Positions 21,225-32,908 of a stretch of DNA of 64,000 bases are shown piece by piece (the stretch's first letter is position 1; each line of letters begins with the position of its first letter). The notes beneath the pieces are model-generated. The model ran no database searches, was not told where the DNA came from, and was given only the letters and a program-made list of their open reading frames with translations. A program made the position numbers and the translations under genes. This stretch comes from Rostrohypoxylon terebratum (Eukaryota > Ascomycota > Sordariomycetes > Xylariales > Hypoxylaceae), in assembly GCA_022497145.1 (NCBI GenBank), contig MU385932.1, positions 94,034 through 158,033 of the forward strand, read 5' to 3'.

Positions 21225-23907
21225 ATGTCGAGCTCCCAAGGCGGAGGGGACTCGAAGCTGTTCGCTCGAGTAAGCGCATTATTCTTCCTTTATACATATC
21301 ACATTTGATGTTCCCATCTATCATGCGGCCCTAACTATCCTCTTGTATCCCAACCTATTTAACAATTTCATTTCCCATCTTCATTACATACAATCTATCG
21401 CGGTCCGCCGAAGCGCCTCCGTCTTGACAATCATCCCTTAAAGGCACACGTTTCGAGCCGTCCTCCAGCCCAACGTCCCCAACGTCCCCAACGACCCTCG
21501 TCCCTTAGGGGTCATCAAAACACACACTATGATCCCACCCACATCTCCTATCGCACATGATGGCCATGTTTTTAGCATACATTCCACCGGACTATGGCTT
21601 ACGACCGAAAACTTTGCAGGGAAAAGTCGCCGAACTACGACTCGAGTTGAACAGCGGCGGAAAGAAGGATAAGAACTTCACCCAGAAGAAGATTGCACTT
21701 AAGAAGATCGTCGCCAACATGACCATGAGCAATAATGAGATGGTGTCTCTATTCCCCGACATAATAGGGTGCATGCATATCCAGAGTTTGGAAATCAAGA
21801 AGATGTACGTTCACATCGCGCCCGAAGCCTATCTTAGGAGGATGCTTATGAGAATTGTGCAGGTGCTTCTTGTTCCTAGTCAACTACGCGAGGATGCGAC
21901 CCGAGATTGCCATCAAAGCCATTCCATTCTTACAACATGTAGGTACTGCGACCAACACGACATTGTATGTCACAGGTAATTGATGCTTTGAAGGATATGG
22001 ATGATACGAACCCGCTAGTCCGAGCCCTGGCTCTTCGAACGATGTCCTATGTCCATGTCAAAGAATTCGTCGAAGCTACGGTTCCCATTGTCAAACACCT
22101 ACTCCGAGACGCCGATCCTTACGTACGAAAGACAGCCGCTTTCTGTGTCGCGAAACTGTACGATCATGACAAATACTTGGTCGAACAATCCGATCTCATA
22201 GATAGGCTAAATCAGCTTCTGAGGGACGATAACCCTACAGTCGTCGCGAGCGCACTAGCTGGCCTGATGGACATATGGGAACGTAGTGATTCCATCAAAC
22301 TCACTATCGACTATAGCAATGCCTCCAAGATGGTGGCAATCTTGCCGGACTGTTCCGAGTTTGTAATACCGTACCAAGCTACCATATACACTATCTAACA
22401 TGGGAATAGGTGGGGTCAGACGTATATCCTTGAAGCCTTGATGTCTTATGTCCCTCAAGAATCCGGGGAAGCCACCCTGTTAGCCGAACGCATTGCGCCG
22501 CGACTATCGCACTCAAACTCGGCCGTCGTATTGACCTGTATCCGAGTTATCTTATACCTGATGAACTATATCGCCGACGAGAAACAGGTATCAGCATTAT
22601 GTCGAAAACTATCTCCGCCATTAGTGACGTTGCTTGCGAAGGGGCCAGAAGTCCAATATCTAGCTCTTAGGAATGCGCTACTCATACTCCAACGGAGACC
22701 CGATGTTCTCCGTAACGATATTCGCGTATTCTTCTGCAAATACAATGACCCGATCTATGTCAAGGTTACGAAACTTGAACTGATATTCATGCTTGCGAAC
22801 GAGAAGAATATCGACGAAGTATTAACCGAACTTAGGGAGTATGCGACGGAAGTCGACGTTCATTTCGTTCGGAAAGCAGTGCGCGCCATCGGAAAGCTGG
22901 CCATTAAGATTGAACCGGCAGCCAGGTCATGCATAAATCTGCTTCTCGAACTCGTAGCCACCAAGGTCCCATATATCGTTCAAGAGGCCACTGTGGTCAT
23001 TCGCAATATCTTCCGGAAATACCCCAACCAGTATGAGTCAATTATCGGCACCTTGTGCGAACATTTAGACTCTTTAGACGAGCCGGAGGCCAAGGCGGCA
23101 ATGGTGTGGGTCATCGGCCAATATGCGGCGCGAATTGAAAATAGCGATGTCTTACTCGAGGATTTCTTGTACTCGTTCGCGGATGAGCCCGTAGAAGTAC
23201 AACTAGCACTTCTTACAGCCACTGTCAAGCTATTCATCCAGCGACCTACCAAGGGCCAGGACCTTGTGCCCAAAGTGCTCAAGTGGGCCACCGAAGAGAC
23301 CGATAACCCGGACCTAAGAGACCGTGCGTACATGTACTGGCGACTTCTCAGCACAGACATGAATGTGGCAAAGCAGATGGTCATGGGTGAGAAGCCCCCC
23401 ATCACGGCCGAATCCGAGAAGCTCGACTCCCAGACCCTCGAGGAGATGTGTCTCAACGTCGGCACGCTAGCCACCATCTACCTCAAGCCCGTGCAGACGG
23501 TCTTCCGCAGCGCACGGCCCCGCCGACTCCCGGATTCCCCCGCGCTCCAAAAACACGCCCTATCAACCTCCGTCAACCTCTCCGCCTTTGAAACGCAAAA
23601 GAGCCTCAGCGCGTTCGGCATGGGCGGGCAACCCGTCTCCGTCCCCAACTCCGCGAATCGCGGCCAGGAAACCAATAGCGGCGGCAGCGGCGGTAACAGC
23701 ATGGCTAACGCGGTTAACGACGCGGACGCGTACTTCGCGGGCATCGGAAGCCAGCAGATGGCCGCCATGGGCATCCACGAGGCGGGCGATAGCTCCTTCG
23801 GCGGCGCCGGCACCGAGGCCTCGTACGTCGTCAACCAGTACGCCCCGCAGCAGGTATTCCAGCCCGCTCAGGGGGTTGGGAGTAACGGGGACCTGCTGCT
23901 TCTGTAG
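21225..23907 (+). CDS. apl2: AP-1 clathrin adaptor complex subunit beta (beta-adaptin)
   Basis: Large subunit of the AP-1 adaptor that recruits clathrin to trans-Golgi and endosomal membranes. Exons: 21225-21269, 21620-21804, 21863-21938, 21976-22358, 22410-23907; 728 residues. The start codon begins 'MSSSQGGGDSKLFAR', matching fungal orthologues, and joins over a 350-bp intron to 'GKVAELRLELNSGGKKDKN'. HEAT-like trunk motifs are clear: 'MHIQSLEIKKMCFLFLVNYARMRPEIA', 'NPLVRALALRTMSY', 'DADPYVRKTAAFCVAKLYD', 'MVWVIGQYA' and 'DLRDRAYMYWRLL'. The fourth intron uses an unusual GTTTGT donor at 22359; the frame and the conserved 'CSEWGQTYILEAL' require it. The protein ends with a Gly/Asn/Ser-rich hinge and 'GDLLLL', a clathrin-box-like end, and lacks the ear domain as in yeast Apl2 (about 726 residues). 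Confidence 0.95.
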
Positions 23908-24774
23908 ATTTCCTAAGCGGTTTATATGGTCTCAAATACTTATCGATAGCACATACGAACGTATAAATTACCATATGCGAGGGTAGAAGAAACAGTGCGA
24001 GAAGAGTGACAAGTGCGATAATGATACGAAACCAATAGTTTAAAAATCTAGCATAAGTCTAGGTAAAGAGGGCCCGAGGAGGCGAACGGAGCCGTTGTGG
24101 AAGTGGAAGATTGCTCAGTCAGTGTACGTAAATAAGCCGATATCCCATGGTATTTCTCAGACTAGAATACCTATTACTTGAGGAAAACGGGAAAGATGGA
24201 AAGAAAGAAAGAATAGCCCGAGGACATTAATGATACTATCCGTTGTATATCAGGTGCGGCTCCCCCAGTACTGGTGCCTCTCCACCTCGGTAATCGGAAA
24301 TCTCGCTCGGCATCAAATCATTGATCATATCATTCACTCTAGCATACCCGGCATATCAGAACCACTCATCGATCAGGGCAGGAGTCTCGTTGTAGTGCAT
24401 TGCATATGCACATCATAAACGATCTCGCATAATCTAAACGGAGAATTCCTCGAATTATCAGGTAAGGATTACCTTGCATCTCTTAGCGAGTGATAAGCGA
24501 CAAGCGAATCAATCATTATAATCTGCAGAAGACAGAAGGCAAAACGTCGCCTTGCGATTTTGCGGTTCTCAGCTCCCAAGAAATCTCGAATTATAGCCCT
24601 TTTCCTTTTTTCCCTCCCTTAGACCTTGGACACCAACAGCTAATTCCCCTCCGAAATCAAATGTCAACCATTACCACCCTCCTATTCATGTCTCTCGCCG
24701 TATTGTGCTGATATGACTAGTCGTCAGGTATGGCTGTAGGTTTGTTCCAAGTATGCTCTAGGCAGTGTGGGGTT
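23908..24774. other. Convergent 3' spacer
   Basis: Holds the 3' ends of the AP-1 beta gene and the wall-protein gene. I see no further gene here. Confidence 0.5.
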
Positions 24775-26070
24775 TTAGTGCTCACAACGCTTGGAACGGG
24801 TGGACTTTGGATCATTGTCCCGCTTTAGTCCGTTGATAGCTCCAGTTGCTGCGTAAATTGTAGATGTCAGAAACACCATGGCCCACGAGAAGCGAAGATT
24901 TGGCTGTACACGGCGACCGGCATTCGTACCGACAGGAGTTGGTTTTGGAGCAATTGGAGCTGGAGTGGCCGGGGTAGGGTGTGCCGTAGGTGTATGCACG
25001 ATCACAAAAGTACTGGTGACAGCGTGAGGTCCCGTGTACGATGGAGCGACTGTGGTGTAAACGTAACCTGGGCTGCTGTGTACGGTCTCAGTTGGAACTG
25101 GAACTACCATTGTCGTAGTGGATGGACCGACAGTTGGTAGCGGGAGTGGCAGGGTCGCTTCAGATGGAGCGACAGTCACTACTGTCACATTTGGCACCGG
25201 TACTTCTGTGGTTGGAGCAGGCTCCACGACAATAACTGTTGCACCGTTTGTAGAGGTGCTTGGATCGAAAGTAGAAGACCAGACTTCCAACGAGACAGTC
25301 ACAGTGGGCGGATCTGGCAGCGTAACAAAGGTTGGGTTGACAATGTCAGGAAGTGGGGGATTTCCATAACCGCCAGATGGTAGCTGTGTTGCCTGAGTTG
25401 GCTGAGGGTGATTGCCGTAGCCACCAGAAGGTGCATTTGTTGGCTCGGATGGCACATTCGTTGATCCGGAGGAAACGTAAGTCGAACCAGAAGGGTGGCC
25501 ATAGCCACCGTTGACAGGGCCAGATGTGCTAGAGCCGTATCCGAAGCCATAGCCGTCATTATCATCATAGCTGTTGCGAGGAACCAGTTCGGCGTTGTCA
25601 TTCTCAACAAGATCTTGATATAGTGGGATCAGATCCTCAGGGTCCACATCTCCAGGCCACTCAAGGTAGAGGGGAGCCAGGTTATTCTCAGGGATTGTGG
25701 TCATAATTGGGCTGTGGATATGTGAGGAAACGGTCGAAGATCCAGCTGGGCGACTAGTATCGTCACCGGTGCGGGTTGGGTGAATAGAAGTCGACGTGGA
25801 GGTTACGGCGGCGACACTGGTCTCATGAATGGTTCGAAGTTGGGGAGACGGGATCTGGAGAATCTTGGTGACTCTGGACACTGTGGTGAGTGGTCTAGAC
25901 ACGATGTTCTCCGAAAGATTGCTCGCAGCCATGACAAGACCGATTTTAGCCTCAGCCGCTGAAGTTGCTTCAGTCTCTTGCTTGTTAGCGGCATTGATGG
26001 CAGCAGAGTTGGCAATTCCGTGGCACGATGCCAGGAGGCAGACCACAAAAGCCTCATACAAAACGCGCAT
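24775..26070 (-). CDS. Secreted Ser/Thr/Pro-rich cell-wall-type protein
   Basis: Single exon, 431 residues. It begins with a signal peptide (MRVLYEAFVVCLLASCHGIA). After an acidic spacer comes a Gly/Tyr region with several 'GGYG' units and 'STNVPSEPTNAPS'-like repeats at about residues 175-245, then a long Thr/Pro/Val-rich stretch suited to O-mannosylation. Near the C-terminus a hydrophobic segment 'FSWAMVFLTSTIYAATGAI' is followed by a basic tail of about 20 residues. The tail makes a type I transmembrane anchor more likely than a standard GPI signal, which would end at the hydrophobic segment. No catalytic domain is visible. Likely roles are wall structure, adhesion or sensing (WSC/Mid2-like layout), but no cysteine-rich sensor domain is present, so the function is unknown. 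Confidence 0.7.
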   Translation of the reverse strand: MRVLYEAFVVCLLASCHGIANSAAINAANKQETEATSAAEAKIGLVMAASNLSENIVSRPLTTVSRVTKILQIPSPQLRTIHETSVAAVTSTSTSIHPTRTGDDTSRPAGSSTVSSHIHSPIMTTIPENNLAPLYLEWPGDVDPEDLIPLYQDLVENDNAELVPRNSYDDNDGYGFGYGSSTSGPVNGGYGHPSGSTYVSSGSTNVPSEPTNAPSGGYGNHPQPTQATQLPSGGYGNPPLPDIVNPTFVTLPDPPTVTVSLEVWSSTFDPSTSTNGATVIVVEPAPTTEVPVPNVTVVTVAPSEATLPLPLPTVGPSTTTMVVPVPTETVHSSPGYVYTTVAPSYTGPHAVTSTFVIVHTPTAHPTPATPAPIAPKPTPVGTNAGRRVQPNLRFSWAMVFLTSTIYAATGAINGLKRDNDPKSTRSKRCEH

Positions 26071-29000
26071 GATGATCCGTTTATTTGGGATTATCTGGTA
26101 TGTGTGTTTAATGATGTGGTCTTCGAGAAACTGCCGGGAAACGAATAGAACGAACGGCGAAGAGAAAAAGGAGATGAGAAGAAGAATGTGTCGAGAGGAG
26201 TAGATAGAAGTGTGACGTTAGGTGTTAGAAATTGAATCTTATTTTTTTCGTGGGAGAAGTAGGAAAACAGGAAAACATTGTTCCTGCTGAACTAACATGT
26301 ACAACATCCAGGAAAGAACGGGATCAGTACACTACCAGCAGGTTCGCCGTTCTAGGGAGATCACGTTGGGACATAAACGGCAGTTGCTTTGTGTTTCTGC
26401 AGTCTTTAGGTGGTTAAGTCTGGGTGTCAAGGCAGGAGGCACCTGAGGGGATACACAATGTGTATCATTAGAGGGCAACTGCAACTCTCTCCTAATCTAC
26501 GATCCATTTCTATTATTGTGGTTGCCTAAACATCAAATTATAAGCCTATTTCAAGATTCTATGTGTTGAATATTTCAACGCCTGGTCAGCAGCGGAATAA
26601 GTTACGGCACCCGTAGTGAGGGTGGAAATTCTTTTTTCGAGGGGTTGACCGTTGATATCATTATACAGATCATGTAAAGTATACTATGGAGGACATAATG
26701 TTTCTATACAAAATAATACAAATTGGCATGGTACTAGGTAATTTAATCACGTTTCCTGAGAGAAATACACAACCTTGGGAGTGACTTTCCCGTCTCTACC
26801 TGTCCGTTACACGCCTCAATCAGTTCCTGTAACTTGTACCTATGGTAGCAGTTGAACGGGTAGCTACGCCTGCCCCTAATTAGCATAAGATGAGGTGTTT
26901 GCCAAATAGGCATATAATTAGAGTAGTGGTTCAAGATATTCTTTTACATTAGTAGGTGTCATCTATGAAGCTCCGAATACCTAGCCAGTCTCTTACAATA
27001 TATCCGAGTATTAATGGGGAAGCATTCGTGAATATTGTAGATATCCCATGAAGAATTTCCAAGGCTTCAATCGAGTTTCTACGTCCCAAATCGAATACCT
27101 ACTTACCTACGTATTTACCTACATATTTATAGACCCTCTCTTAAGCTTAACACTACTAGGTAACCTGCCTAGTACCTAGCCACTAAAGTCATGATGATGG
27201 AAGTACGTACATATGTGGGTTACACTTGGTGTGGGCATTTCCACTCCTTGGCCTCAACACACTTGGGCAAGGCTCTCATCATAACACGTCAATTTCCTAA
27301 CATGATTCTCGTTGTGTACGAGCTAGGGATTCACATGAGGCCACTTACGAATGAAACGAACTCAATATAGGTAATCAAAAGTTCTAGGTTCCAAGCACTC
27401 CGGATACAGCATTGAAAATATTATTCTATTGGGGACAGATAACATGAAGTGGCTGATCACCATGTTAGGTGTATAGCGTTTGGTCATGCAGCTATGGTTG
27501 TCACGGCGAAGCCGCATGTGGTGTTTGGCCCTTGAAGATATTATGTGTGAGTTGCGAACTTCAGCAAAAAGCGACAACTTGTGTTTGACCAGTAAAGAGG
27601 TTAATTCAATTCTGTACACCATTATCGCATTGTAATAAAAAGGTGATAATCCCGAGAACGTTTCCATCTAAATTATCTCATTTTAATGTCGTCATATGCC
27701 CATATGAGAACCCAGATGTGTTGTGTTAAGACCGGGAAGTGCGGACCGACTTTCGGGTGGATGAACGGGAGTGGTGCGAAATCGGCCTCGGTAAAGAAAA
27801 TCGGTGGCTTGCGAGGATGCTAGGCTTGCCGCCCGAAGGGTATGGACAATGACCTGGTTATATGTCATAAACCCACGCGCGAAGGTAAACACCGGATTCC
27901 TAACTCATCTACTTGAGTCGAGGCCAATCTACATATAGCAAAGCTAAATTTTGTAGTTTCAACTCATAGAAGGAGTTTAACTTAGGTCTGGCATGTGTTG
28001 CGCATTTAGGCACCTAGGTGGTCGTTCCTAGGGCTGATCTGATTGTACTATATGTACCTAGTATCAAGACATGTGATAGACAAAGCAAAGAAGACTCAGG
28101 ACTTAGTTCCGTCGAGCTCCATCTGCCTCGATTCCTGAGTGGAACTTATCGACGTGGTTCCGCACATGAGAAAAGACTCTGGGGCGCAGAAGCAATCGCG
28201 GAACATTCCATTTACATAGGTGAGCATTAATAAGTATTAGTCTGGGTTAGGGGAAACGCCAGACTGCCTCGCCAACGACGAATGAGCGGTGTAATTATGC
28301 TGTAGGTGGCGGGGTGCTAGGGTACTCGAACAATCACCTACCTGAGTGTAGAGATTGAAAAATGGTGACGGTTCCTGTGACGGATGATCTTTGTGCATGC
28401 ATATAATTTGAAGCAGGGGGTCAAGTGTCTACATAGTATTGGGTTTCTGTGACGTCGTCACGGAAGTGAATTCAATCCAACTCTTTTGTACGTCACATCC
28501 CGCGGCAAGAGACAGACTGGTTAACCTTTGAGGAGAAGATGGCTATCCAAAGGGGAGCCAGTCTTGTTCACCTACAATGTAAAATCTGGAACTCGATGGC
28601 TCACCACCAGTTCACCATCACACGTGCATGTGCTCCCAATCGACCAGCAACAGAGCGGGAGGAGATAGTGGAGTGTGGGGAAGAGAAGACTCCAAATAGT
28701 GGCGCCAAGGCGGGGGAGCAATGCGGATACCGTGCCGAGAGAGGAGGGAGATCCAATCTATCTTCAGCTCGAGTGACCATTTCGAGATAATGATCGTACG
28801 TGAAACTCAAATACTTCGATGCAACTCTCTGCAAAGTCTTCCGATAAGTAACATTCTTGACGATGAGCGTTTTCTTCACCGGTCATTCGAATTAGGAAAA
28901 ACGTTGAAAAAGCCGTTGAAAACAGAACACATTCATATGTGTCTCTTAAATCGGGCGTGTTTGCGATTGTTCGGATGGATACGACCCTGTCTCAAATGAA

Positions 29001-30354
29001 ACTCGACTTTATGACAGATAAAAGACGTCTAGAATTTGCCTCTTTCCCTCTAAGGTAGTAAGGTCCGAGGATTGGTTATCTCCATATTATTACCAGCGCC
29101 ACAATCCGGGGTTTAGGTGAACTGGCTGTGATGTTAGCATTATCTCTCTACCTTGTCAGTTCAAATTGCATGATTTAGAAAAGAGAAAGAAAAAAGTAGT
29201 TTGAGGTTATTAAGATGCTGTGTGATCGTGTTGTGCTGTCTTCTTGGCAAACTAGGAGATGATGTCAAGGTTTGTAACTTGGAACTGGGAATATTTGTTG
29301 ATGCAAGAAGTCTTGAGATGGATATACGAAGTACTTTGGGACGCGATGGATCTCTATTTTTACTAAGGAGGTAGGGGCTAGGTCTCCAGCATAGGCCACT
29401 AAGAGGTCAGTGTTAGGTCCAGCGTAGGACTATTTGTCGCTAGGTAAGGTAACGGCAACCTGAACGACCTGAAATAAGGGGCATCTAAAACCACCTAAAC
29501 TTCAAGAGCAACCCGGCAACCCCAGGACCCAGCTGGCGACAGCCCAGACGGCCAAGTCGATCATCCATTTCATTCGTGGCTTCCCGGGTTTCTCGAAAAG
29601 CGAATAATCAAGTAGTTGCTATGTCGTGTTGTTATCCGGTAGATCGGAAACCGTGACTCGATTTTTATCGTTCGTTGTTCGTTGTTCGTTGTTCGTTCAG
29701 TTAGTAGTAGTTGGACCTGGACTGGACTGGACTGGACTTTTAGACTTGGACTTGAACTTGAACCTGAACCTGGACATTGTTCAATTGTTCCTTTTTCTTT
29801 CCAACTAATTACTACCACTGGTCTAAAATCCTGTCAATCCTGCCAATCCAATCCGCCAAATCCGAATAATAACATTCATCACCATCTCTACAATTTGTAT
29901 CACTAGCGGCGACTGATCAAGTGGTCGCTGCACTGCATCTCCTGCATTAACTTGAAGCTTTGGTCATTCGTCATCATTGTTTCTCAACTTTTCCTTTTTT
30001 TGCTACATGACTACGAGAATCTTGGAACTAATTCGGCAATCTCCTTGACACCATTCACGCAACGTTCAAGCCACCGTACTCGTTTCATCTTGCGTACTTT
30101 CCATGGCAGGAACCAACGAAGGCGACAAATCGTAATCAATTATTTTTTTTCAATTGCATTTCCTGTATTCAACAAACTCGAGTTTAATATTTCGGCAATC
30201 CTTCAACCCGAGTGCATCTCGCCAGCCGACGAAAAATATCGACCATTTATTTTCCGATCATTGTACCCCGTCTCGTTAATTGCGCGCACCCGTCAGCAAT
30301 CCGTACGACTCGACGTGTCGCGATTGCTCGTCTTTCGTTTCGTTGCAATTAATC
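26071..30354. other. Long gene-free region
   Basis: About 4.3 kb with only short frames that I do not support. It includes poly-TACC/TAGG-like tracts near 27100-27180, an AT-rich zone, and the long 5' leader of the next gene with simple repeats at 29671-29770. Confidence 0.5.
29669..29775. repeat. Simple repeats in 5' leader (TTCGTTG and GGACT units)
   Basis: About four TTCGTTG-type 7-nt units (29669-29697) are followed by four GGACT units (29717-29738) and a decayed (GAACTT/GAACCT)n run to about 29775. The tract lies upstream of the ubiquitin-fold gene. Confidence 0.8.
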
Positions 30355-31154
30355 ATGCCGGACGCGAAATCCTCTTCTGCCAGCGGAGATCAGGGAGCTA
30401 GAGAAGAGACACCGTCAGCAACTCAACCCGTCAGCGACGTCGAGATGGAAGACTTATCCAAGACCAAACCCAAGCCTGCCAGTCCAGAGACCAATCCGGA
30501 CATCTCAAATACCGAAATTCAAGACACCGAAGCCGCGCCTACACCGATACCCGTGCCAGATAAAGATCCTCCTGTGGGAGAGTCGACTACTACGAAAACC
30601 CGCGGGAAGGCTCCTGCTAGTGACGATGCACATGAGCTTACGATAGACCCCGTGACTACCACAGCCGAAGGCAGTGATCTAGCAGTTGATATCATGCTTC
30701 TGTTGACCTCTGGTGCGCGCCATCCTTTTCGGATCGACGAAAAGTACCTATCGAAACGTAACGTGACTGTGACTGGCAAGACGGAGGATGGCAAGATGGA
30801 CCCGTTCAGCATTACAGTCTATACACTAAAGGAGCTTATTCTGAGAGATTGGAGGAAGGAATGGGATAGCCCGCCTCGAGAACCCAGTGCTATAAGGCTC
30901 ATCCATTTTGGCAAATTGCTCGAGGACCGTAATCAACTCAGCCGTGAGTCAACAATTCTTGTTCATGCGATTTTTATGCTACAATCGTCAGATGCTAACT
31001 TGGTATTCTTGCAGACTACAATTTCAGTCTTCAAAGAAACGTCGTTCATATGACCGTCAAACCCCAGGACTTAATAGATGAAGAGGAGGCAGCTAAGAAG
31101 GTCAAAGACTCCGGGAGTCATCGTGGTCGCAGTGGATGCTGCGTCATCTTATGA
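30355..31154 (+). CDS. Membrane-anchored ubiquitin-fold protein (UBL3/MUB-like)
   Basis: Exons 30355-30943 and 31015-31154 (71-bp intron), 242 residues. The first about 105 residues are disordered and Pro/Thr/Glu-rich. A ubiquitin-like domain follows, from 'VDIMLLLTSGARHPFRIDEKY' through 'FSITVYTLKELILRDWRKEW' and 'AIRLIHFGKLLEDRNQL', ending with 'HMTVKPQ'. This matches the Rad60-SLD_2/UBL3 type. The protein ends Cys-Cys-Val-Ile-Leu, a CaaX box (CVIL) predicting prenylation, with the neighbouring Cys free for palmitoylation. This tail is the hallmark of membrane-anchored ubiquitin-fold proteins. In plants MUBs bind E2 enzymes at the plasma membrane, and animal UBL3 acts in protein sorting; the fungal role is not established. 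ATG at 30355 is preferred to in-frame codons upstream because it opens the conserved-type disordered N-terminus. Confidence 0.85.
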
Positions 31155-31906
31155 TCTGGTGCTCGAGCTTCAAGGGCTACTTGACAAACGAAGTACATTT
31201 CGATGCGGCGGCATCACATCCTGTTCTTAGAACCGCCCGAATGATTTGGGGATAAATATAGGCAAGACGGGCAATTGGCATCTATGTGTGGAAATGAATG
31301 CGGATTCTGGGCATAGGGCGGCGTGATAGGTCTTGATTTTTTCCTTTAGCAGCAGAAATTGAAGCAGGCGATTGGGACGAAGCTATTGCTATAGTCAATG
31401 TCAGGTAAGAATTCTTTCCAAATGTGCCCCAGGAGCATGGATACCATGAATAGCTCAAAGGGGGGGTAAGGCCGGGAGGAATAGCGACTGCTTCTCGTTT
31501 GCTCTTTTTTCATATAGCATCGGAGAACACAGCCAATATCTGGCGTACTATATTGTGCTTATAGTATTTGCACTATACCGGTTATATTGACCATATAAAC
31601 GAATAATGTGGTATATTGTGGCCACTGTCTATACATATTATTGCTGTTTTCATTTGAAAGAACGGAAGACGTGATTGAGAATTGTCATGGGGTCCAATGC
31701 CCATAGTTTGTCTATTCTAATTATCGTACGCATGGGCATGGATACGAGATCAGGTCCAAATCCACGGCTACCGAACTCAAAGTGCTGTACACTTAGGTCA
31801 GGTATAAGACGGAGTCACCAAACTGACTGGTCAATTACCATCTAGTACCGTCGTTCGCACTGCCACGATACAGAGACGAAAGGATAATCCACAGTGTCAT
31901 CGTCCC
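31155..31906. other. Convergent 3' spacer
   Basis: 3' flanks of the ubiquitin-fold gene and UMP1. No further gene is supported. Confidence 0.45.
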
Positions 31907-32453
31907 TTAGATCTTTAACTTCCTCTCCATCTCGTCGTGCACACTAACAGCGGCACGTTGTTCCTCGCCCGTAAACACGTCCTCCCAATCGATCCTCGCC
32001 TCGCGTCCGCGTAGAATGTCCTCGTGCACGCTTCGGCCGCCTCCCAAGGCAAGAGGCCGCCACTCGCCGTCCCGCGCGATCTTCAGCTCCATGCCCCGAC
32101 GGATCGGCTCCGCCATGCCGAAGGTGCGGCGCAGAGACTCCATGCGCAACGACTCTTGCGTCGACTCCCAGGCCTTGAGACGGGCTTCGAGAGGGTGGCG
32201 GGAGACGGGCGCTTCGGGGATGGCGGAGGAGGTGTCGGAGGGCAGGAGGGAGGATGGGCCGACTCCGTGGCGGAGCGTGTCGTGGACGCCTGGGGCCGAG
32301 GGCGCGGAGGTGTTCACGGCTTTGAAGGTGCTGCTGTGGGAGGCGGGGGGGACTATGCGCATTGACTGTTGGGGAAAAGGTTAGTATGGGTGTCCTGCAG
32401 CAGATTGGGATGGTGTGTGCAGAGGTGGGTGGAATTATATTATAGCTTACCAT
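31907..32453 (-). CDS. ump1: Proteasome maturation factor UMP1
   Basis: Assembly chaperone enclosed in the half-proteasome and degraded when the 20S particle matures. The main exon 32365-31907 encodes 'MRIVPPASHSS', 'GVHDTLRHGV', 'SRHPLEARLKAWESTQESLRMESLRRTFGMAEPIRRGMELKI', 'ALGG', 'HEDILRGREARIDWEDVFTGEE' and 'HDEMERKL'. These are the classic UMP1 blocks in order; total length is 153 residues. Upstream, a perfect donor (ATG|GTAAGC) at 32450 and an acceptor CAACAG|TCA at 32366 suggest a first coding exon of only the ATG (32453-32451), joining to give Met-Ser-Met-Arg-Ile. Translation could instead begin at the internal Met at 32362 if that intron is purely leader. It is divergent from the twin-cassette ABC ATPase. 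Confidence 0.92.
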
Positions 32454-32908
32454 TTTGGCGGTTAGATGTGGTGACTATTTCTAGTCTATTGTTTTATGAC
32501 TTATGTGCTTCTTCTGAGTGTTTGACTCTTTAGGTGAGAAGAATCGGAATATTGACCGTGATGTGATGATGTTCGGTGAATTATAGATTGAGTTTCTGTT
32601 CTTCTACTAGTCTTCTGGTGAAGGGAAAGCTGGAGCAGGCTGCCAGGAGCTTCGTGTTTGTACGTTGTACTTGGTAGCTGGAGCCTTGCCAAGGATGGAG
32701 GTGGAAGTAGCCCACAGGTGGTCCCTGCACTCAGCGGGTAAGTTACGTAAGGCTAACAGGCGCTAATTTAGCGTGAGCCTCGTTAACCCCGATATTTCGG
32801 GGATGCCAGGGCCGTGATCTAATACGTCAATTGTCAAACCTCCAGTTGACTCACTCAGTCAACTTTCTAAAATGTAAATATCAACTAGAAAATACTTCAA
32901 TTGACATC

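Noticed and set aside
23478..23834. Minus-strand 118-codon frame inside AP-1 beta
   Set aside because: It is antisense to the conserved beta-adaptin hinge, with low-complexity Ala/Pro/Leu composition; a shadow frame.
31944..32453. Arg/Pro/His-rich 169-codon minus-strand frame at UMP1
   Set aside because: It is the wrong phase of the UMP1 exon read through the intron; the UMP1 frame carries the conserved motifs.
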